Assembly: GCA_045655125.1 (NCBI GenBank)
Contig: JAZOOR010000004.1
Coordinates: 1 to 34,483, forward strand
Origin: SIG578 sp045655125
GTDB lineage: Bacteria; Bacillota; Clostridia; Oscillospirales; Ruminococcaceae
Reading direction: 5' to 3'
DNA length: 34,483 nucleotides
Below the pieces are notes generated by a model. The model did no database searches. It saw only the letters and a list, made by a program, of their open reading frames with translations, and was not told the DNA's origin. The position numbers and the translations under genes were made by a program. Numbering within the stretch: position 1 is the first letter of the stretch; every line of letters begins with the position of its first letter. Of the stretch, positions 30,690 to 34,483 are shown piece after piece.

Positions 30690-31502
30690 TTAGCAGCCAC
30701 AGCAGCCTTCGTCATCAAGGTCGAGGCGGGGCGGGAAAAATTGGTCGGTAGGGAATTTGATATGTGAAAACAGCTCGCAGGGGGTTTGCTCGGTGGGAGC
30801 GGTGGCGCTGCATTCCTTATCGGGAACACAGAAATCATAGCAGGGAATCAGCATCTGAACCTGACGCTGAAGCTGAACTATTGAGAAAAGTCCGAGCGTT
30901 ACAAACAGGTCTTGTGAGCTTGCGCTGTCTACTGTATAATCAGCAGAGCGGCCAAAGCAACAGGTTTTAAAATATGAGCATATGCAGTCGGGGATTTTAA
31001 CGGCGGCACAAGGCTCGCAGGCGGGACAAAGCTTACTGCCGAGGCAAATCGGGTCTACAACCTGCACCTTGGCGGTGGGCATATTGTTATTTTCGATTAT
31101 CTCTCCGCTGCGGCTGCTCTCAAATGTACGAACACAGCCCTCGCTTCCGAAAAGGATTGCCTTTTTGCTTGCAACCGCAACACCAACAACCGTCACACAG
31201 GGTGACTGAGGGGTGGTTACCTCTGCGGTCACCTCAAAATAGTATGTCATATCGACAGAGTAAAATCCTTTGTTAAAGGGAACACTTTCGACGTCAATAA
31301 GTACATTTAGAACGGTGACATTTTTAATTTTTGCGCTTGTTGCTATATCGATAATGCTTCTTTGTATGGCTTCGGGGAAAAGCACTCGCAAATCGGATAG
31401 ACAATCCTTGTCGCTGCAAGAATCGTAAATTCTGCCCGCATCAATACAGACAGCCTCTTTGAAATCGCAGGTGCCGAAGTCGGCAGTCATATTTTCTGCC
31501 AT
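30690..31502 (-). CDS. Conserved cysteine-rich protein of unknown function
   Basis: A 270-residue soluble protein with 21 cysteines and no signal peptide or membrane helix. It resembles a conserved but uncharacterised Clostridia family that I recall opening with CNFREAVCIDAGRVYDSCSDKDC; here the matching segment is CDFKEAVCIDAGRIYDSC, then CLSDLRVLF. A central region (NVLIDVESVPFNKGFYSVDM) and a Cys cluster, KLCPACEPCAAVKIPDCIC, follow, and the protein ends DDEGCCGC. AAGGAGG lies about 9 bp before ATG 31502. A role in a disulfide-linked spore layer would suit such a composition, but nothing in the sequence shows it directly. It is a single-gene unit; its promoter is not clear. Confidence 0.8.
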   Translation of the reverse strand: MAENMTADFGTCDFKEAVCIDAGRIYDSCSDKDCLSDLRVLFPEAIQRSIIDIATSAKIKNVTVLNVLIDVESVPFNKGFYSVDMTYYFEVTAEVTTPQSPCVTVVGVAVASKKAILFGSEGCVRTFESSRSGEIIENNNMPTAKVQVVDPICLGSKLCPACEPCAAVKIPDCICSYFKTCCFGRSADYTVDSASSQDLFVTLGLFSIVQLQRQVQMLIPCYDFCVPDKECSATAPTEQTPCELFSHIKFPTDQFFPPRLDLDDEGCCGC

Positions 31503-31634
31503 TTACATAACCTCCTTGTTTGAAATTGGGTTTTCAAGCCTCAGTACAGTTTATGTAAAAATGGCTAATTTCGTTCATAAAAAGGAGTTTTGTGCTATAA
31601 AAATGCGCCGACTTGTCCGTTTTACCCAAAATTC

Positions 31635-31663
31635 TTGACAAACCCACGGGGTGTCGATATAAT
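31635..31663 (+). promoter_or_regulatory. Promoter of pnuC
   Basis: TTGACA (31635-31640), 17-bp spacer, TATAAT (31658-31663), both perfect. Confidence 0.85.
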
Positions 31664-31726
31664 GTAGCAGTAATTTGTCATAGGGCTTTTGAGGATATGC
31701 TGAGGATGTTATTTTTTGGAGGAATT

Positions 31727-32419
31727 ATGCTTAAAAATCCTTTTAAGGAATTGAAAAAATGCGAGTGGCTGCTTTGGGCAGTTTCGGTGATTGTGGTTTC
31801 CATATCAATTCTACTGTCGCCCGGTGTTAGCTTTTTTACACTTTCGGCATCATTAGTGGGCGTAACAGCGCTCATTTTCCTTGCTCGAGGCGATGTCTGG
31901 GGACAGCTTTTATCGGTGATTTTTGGCATTTTGTATGCTGTAACATCGCTTGAATATCATTATTACGGAGAGGCTATAACATATCTTGGTATGACAGTGC
32001 CCAGTGCCTTGGCCTCGGCGGTTTCGTGGCTGAGGCATCCTTATAAGGACAACTTAAATGAGGTTAAAATTCATAGGCTAAGCAGGCTGCAAAAGCAGCT
32101 TTTAATACCGCTGACATTAGCGGTAACGGCAGCTTTCTATTTTATTCTGCGAGCACTCTCAACCCCGAATTTGCTTATCAGCACTCTGTCTATTGCAACG
32201 AGCTTTATAGCATCGTATTTAACATTTTTCAGAAATCCTTATTATGCGGTAGCCTATGCGGCAAACGATATAGTTCTAATTATATTGTGGGTGTTGGCGG
32301 CGATAGAAAATCCCGCCTATATTCCGATGATTTTGTGCTTTGTGATGTTTTTTGTAAATGATATATATGGGTTTATAAGCTGGAAGCTGCGCGAGAAAAT
32401 TCAGCGCGAGGGAAAATAA
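31727..32419 (+). CDS. pnuC: Nicotinamide riboside/mononucleotide transporter PnuC
   Basis: A 230-residue membrane protein of the PnuC (NMN transporter, SWEET-like fold) family, which imports nicotinamide riboside for NAD synthesis. About seven helices; family segments include LVGVTALIFLARGDVWGQLL, SLEYHYYGEAITYLGM and NDIVLIILWVLAAIENPAYI. The start is ATG 31727, with TTTGGAGG directly upstream; the frame stays open 38 codons further upstream, but those cover the promoter. The leader between transcription start and ATG is about 57 nt, short but enough for a small RNA switch. No NAD kinase-like or NadR gene is adjacent. Confidence 0.92.
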   Translation: MLKNPFKELKKCEWLLWAVSVIVVSISILLSPGVSFFTLSASLVGVTALIFLARGDVWGQLLSVIFGILYAVTSLEYHYYGEAITYLGMTVPSALASAVSWLRHPYKDNLNEVKIHRLSRLQKQLLIPLTLAVTAAFYFILRALSTPNLLISTLSIATSFIASYLTFFRNPYYAVAYAANDIVLIILWVLAAIENPAYIPMILCFVMFFVNDIYGFISWKLREKIQREGK

Positions 32420-32443
32420 AAGCCGCCCTATTGGACGGCTTTT
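32418..32443. terminator. Bidirectional terminator between pnuC and cca
   Basis: AAAAGCCG (32418-32425) pairs with CGGCTTTT (32436-32443), with T-rich sequence on both sides. It overlaps both the pnuC and the cca stop codons. Confidence 0.8.
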
Positions 32444-33671
32444 ATTTTATGTCTTTTGCGGCGAAAATGAGTTTTTCGCGGCTATTTTCAAGTTTTTCTG
32501 AAATGACAAGTGTAAGCAGATAATTTAAGGCATCTCCGATGGCACTTGGCTCAAAACCTAAGGCTAATAGGTCGTTGCCGCTAATTTTGAGAGAGGAGAG
32601 GCTGAAACATTCTCCGCTCTTTATAATATCCTGCATTTCCCTTTCAATAAAGCTTTTGGGACAAGTGCCTTGCAGAGAGGATAGGGCAGATTCTAACACG
32701 ACTAAATCTGAGAGCTTTTGGGCGCCGTGCTCTCTCAAAAGTTCCTTTACTGAGCAGCGGCTTTCTGCCCTTTTAAGAGGCAGAGAGGATAAAAGCGACA
32801 AAACATAGTTGCGGGTTTTATTATCGGCTTTAAGGCCTCGGAGTGCCATCTCGGCGCACTGCACACATTCTTCTGAAGATGCGCTCATAAATCTCAAAAG
32901 GGCAGCAAAGCGCACTGCAGTGCTTTGAGGAAGATTAGCGAGGGTGGGAGCGGCTGCTTTTATTATGTCAGAGCAGTCGCACTTCTTACTTTGTGGGAAC
33001 AAGCAAAATGATATAATCTCAGCAAATTCAGCTATAATTTTGGGGGCATTTTTGCCGCACAAAAGGCGAGAAAGTTCGCTGTAAATACGCTCCTTTGAAA
33101 CAAAGGAGAGGAGCCTGAAATTATCCTTTATAGCGGCGGCAGTGTTTTCCTCAATATAAAATTCAAGGCAAGCGGCAAAGCGCAGGGCGCGCAGGATGCG
33201 CAGAGCATCCTCGCTAAAGCGCTCTTGTGCATCGCCAACACAGCGGATAAGCTTTTTTTCAAGGTCGGATTTGCCGCCGAAAAAGTCAACAATGCCGCTC
33301 TTTTCATTAAAGGCAAGCGCGTTTACGGTAAAATCGCGGCGAGAAAGGTCCTCTTTTAGTGTTTTTGCAAAATAAACTGCGTCGGGATGGCGGTGGTCAC
33401 TGTAGGTGTTTTCGCTGCGAAAGGTTGTAATTTCAATGGGGGTATTATCTATTATTGCAGTAATAGTTCCGTGTTTAAGTCCAGTTTCGATGAGTTTATA
33501 CTCACATAGTAAATTTTTAACCTGCTGCGGTAGGGCGCTTGTAGTGAGGTCATAGTCAGAAACGGGCAGATTGAGAAGAGAATTGCGGACACAGCCGCCT
33601 ACGCAGTAAGTTTCAAATCCCTTGCGTTCGAGCGCCGATATGGCTTTTTTAACAAAATTGGGCAGCTGCAT
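32442..33671 (-). CDS. cca: CCA tRNA nucleotidyltransferase
   Basis: A 409-residue class II tRNA nucleotidyltransferase/poly(A) polymerase family enzyme that adds or repairs the 3' CCA of tRNAs. Head-domain motifs: GGCVRN (25-30), DYDLT with the catalytic Asp pair (39-43), RRDFTVNALAF (111-121) and EDALRILRALRFA (154-166). The body domain is divergent and no HD motif is seen. True CCA-adding activity versus poly(A) polymerase cannot be separated by eye; with one such gene in view, CCA-adding is the default. ATG 33671 is preceded by GGAGGGG; a 56-codon longer frame overlaps the promoter and the hairpin region upstream. Confidence 0.92.
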   Translation of the reverse strand: MQLPNFVKKAISALERKGFETYCVGGCVRNSLLNLPVSDYDLTTSALPQQVKNLLCEYKLIETGLKHGTITAIIDNTPIEITTFRSENTYSDHRHPDAVYFAKTLKEDLSRRDFTVNALAFNEKSGIVDFFGGKSDLEKKLIRCVGDAQERFSEDALRILRALRFAACLEFYIEENTAAAIKDNFRLLSFVSKERIYSELSRLLCGKNAPKIIAEFAEIISFCLFPQSKKCDCSDIIKAAAPTLANLPQSTAVRFAALLRFMSASSEECVQCAEMALRGLKADNKTRNYVLSLLSSLPLKRAESRCSVKELLREHGAQKLSDLVVLESALSSLQGTCPKSFIEREMQDIIKSGECFSLSSLKISGNDLLALGFEPSAIGDALNYLLTLVISEKLENSREKLIFAAKDIK

Positions 33672-33692
33672 AAATTCCCCTCCTTTTTTAAT

Positions 33693-33721
33693 AGTATAAT
33701 GTATTTTTCTTAAAAAAACAA
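33693..33721 (-). promoter_or_regulatory. Promoter of cca
   Basis: On the minus strand TTGTTT (33721-33716), 17-bp spacer, TATACT (33698-33693). Confidence 0.55.
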
Positions 33722-33724
33722 CAT

Positions 33725-33762
33725 AAAGAAAAACGCACATCGGGAGGGTGAACCGATGTGCG
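33725..33762 (-). terminator. Strong minus-strand terminator upstream of cca
   Basis: A perfect 10-bp stem CGCACATCGG (33734-33743) with CCGATGTGCG (33753-33762). In the minus direction it is followed by a T-rich tail (complement of AAAGAAAAA); in the plus direction no T-run follows. It therefore ends a minus-strand transcript that starts upstream of cca's own promoter, although no gene is annotated there. Confidence 0.7.
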
Positions 33763-33837
33763 CCGATGTCCAGAAAAGAGAGGACACCATGAAAAAGATT
33801 CTTGACACTTTTAGCTCTTGCGGTGGAGCCTTGGTGC
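33727..33837 (-). ncRNA. Candidate small structured RNA upstream of cca
   Basis: On the minus strand a TATAAT (33849-33844) lies 7 bp before a G at 33837, and the strong terminator at 33734-33762 lies downstream, bounding about 110 nt without a convincing gene. Possible pairings are CACCA/TGGTG (33836-33832 with 33789-33785), GCTC/GAGC (33829-33826 with 33817-33814) and TGTCC/GGACA (33786-33782 with 33771-33767); the first and last compete for two bases. The -35 is weak. It matches no RNA family I know. The rest of the gap 33672-33983 holds only promoters. Confidence 0.35.
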
Positions 33838-33926
33838 ATTTTTATTATAATTCATTCTATATAAAAATGTGTGAAGCCGATGTTAATAAATTTTAAAATA
33901 TTAAGTCACAAAATTGTTCTGATTTG

Positions 33927-33955
33927 TTGAAAAATCGGGGAAAAAGAGATATAAT
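33927..33955 (+). promoter_or_regulatory. Promoter of queT
   Basis: TTGAAA (33927-33932), 17-bp spacer, TATAAT (33950-33955). Confidence 0.7.
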
Positions 33956-33983
33956 TTAAGAAACTGTTTTTGTGGAGGTAGAA

Positions 33984-34483
33984 ATGCAAAAGAAATCTAT
34001 CAGAAACTTAACTGCCACAGCCCTGATAGCTGCTCTATATGCCGCGCTCACTCTTGTGGTGGCGCCGCTGAGCTTTGGTGCTGTGCAAATTCGTATAAGT
34101 GAGGCGCTCACGGTTCTGCCTGCGGTTTGCCCGCCTGCAGTCTGGGGGCTTACTCTCGGCTGCTTTTTATCAAATCTTATAGGCTTTTTTGCAGGGGTAA
34201 ATCCCTTGGGGATTGTTGATAGTGTTGTTGGCAGCTTTGCAACACTGCTTGCCGCAGTCACCACCTATTACATAGGAAAGCACCTTAAAGGAAAGGCGCT
34301 TTATCTGCTCGCTCCCTTGCCGCCCGTTTTGTTTAATGGGCTTATAATCGGAGTTGAGGTGGCGGTTTTGGTGCTTGGAAACACCTCGCCGCTCTCGATG
34401 CTTTTAAGCTGCGCCTATGTTGCGGCGGGTGAGCTTGTTGCCTGCTATCTCGGCGGCAGCTTGCTTTTAAAGAGCAGCAGCGC
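33984..34483 (+). CDS. queT: QueT transporter family protein, N-terminal part
   Basis: The first 166 codons of a membrane protein cut by the window end. It belongs to the QueT family (COG4708), predicted uptake components for queuosine precursors of the ECF type. The opening ATALIAALYAALTLVVAPLSFGAVQIRISEAL has the family pattern A-LYA-LT-----SFG--Q-RISEAL; LTLGCFLSNLIGF and NPLGIVDSVVGSFAT follow. About five helices are visible. TGGAGG lies before ATG 33984. The promoter at 33927-33955 leaves a leader of only about 20 nt, too short for the preQ1 riboswitch often found before this gene. Confidence 0.9.
   Translation, partial: MQKKSIRNLTATALIAALYAALTLVVAPLSFGAVQIRISEALTVLPAVCPPAVWGLTLGCFLSNLIGFFAGVNPLGIVDSVVGSFATLLAAVTTYYIGKHLKGKALYLLAPLPPVLFNGLIIGVEVAVLVLGNTSPLSMLLSCAYVAAGELVACYLGGSLLLKSSS

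Noticed and set aside
33672..33839. N-terminal extension of cca by 56 codons.
   Set aside because: It crosses the cca promoter and a terminator hairpin; the shorter start has a strong GGAGGGG site and matches the family N-terminus.
33789..33896. A 35-codon open frame (MKKILDTFSSCGG start) with AGAGG 5 bp upstream.
   Set aside because: The ribosome site is fair, but there is no convincing promoter, the frame crosses the hairpins and the candidate minus-strand RNA promoter, and the peptide resembles nothing known. Kept only as an alternative to the RNA reading.

Overview
The window reads as a chromosomal segment of an anaerobic, spore-forming member of the Clostridia, most likely Oscillospiraceae/Ruminococcaceae. 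The grounds are a SpoIIE sporulation phosphatase, strong AGGAGG-type ribosome binding sites, sigma-A promoters with 17-bp spacers, small Clostridia-type DUF proteins (DUF1540, and a DUF6472-like family), an RNase P RNA, and large secreted proteins with cell-wall-binding repeats or a sortase-type tail. I see no tRNA, CRISPR array, transposase or phage gene.

Layout. 1-1850: the 3' end of uvrB, an AT-rich acyltransferase gene, a terminator, then a ~200-bp chain of hairpins that looks like a repeated intergenic element. 1850-3720 (minus strand): ruvX-pepV operon. 3760-5510: two small membrane proteins of unknown function facing each other, then a 56-residue DUF1540 cysteine protein. 5645-8030: spoIIE behind a promoter with an unusually long spacer. 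8048-9570: uxaC (glucuronate isomerase) as a single-gene unit. 9583-12950: a DivIVA-like coiled-coil protein that appears frameshifted in a T7 run, a DUF6472-like protein, an MFS transporter and a membrane-tethered glycerophosphodiesterase. 12985-14840: an APC amino-acid permease, then rnpB on the opposite strand sharing one bidirectional terminator.

14940-22650 is the most distinctive part: two tandem paralogous secreted proteins (1485 and 958 aa) with copied promoters and closely similar N-terminal halves but different tails. The first carries CxC/His repeats, a beta-helix-like segment and choline-binding-type wall repeats. The second carries CxxC repeats and an SPITG sortase-type C-terminus. 

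22700-34483: a eukaryote-type (GH13_8-like) glycogen branching enzyme; an AEC transporter coupled to luxS; a YitT-family protein divergent from a sugar phosphate isomerase/epimerase, with a palindrome between their promoters; a minus-strand operon sfp-like PPTase-azlC-azlD divergent from dut; a 21-cysteine conserved protein; pnuC; cca; a candidate small structured RNA between cca and queT; and the start of queT, cut by the window end.

Most genes are housekeeping or nutrient transport. The parts that go beyond routine annotation are the surface-protein pair, the homopolymer frameshift, the hairpin chain, and the possible small RNA upstream of cca. All calls are from reading the sequence; no database search was run.
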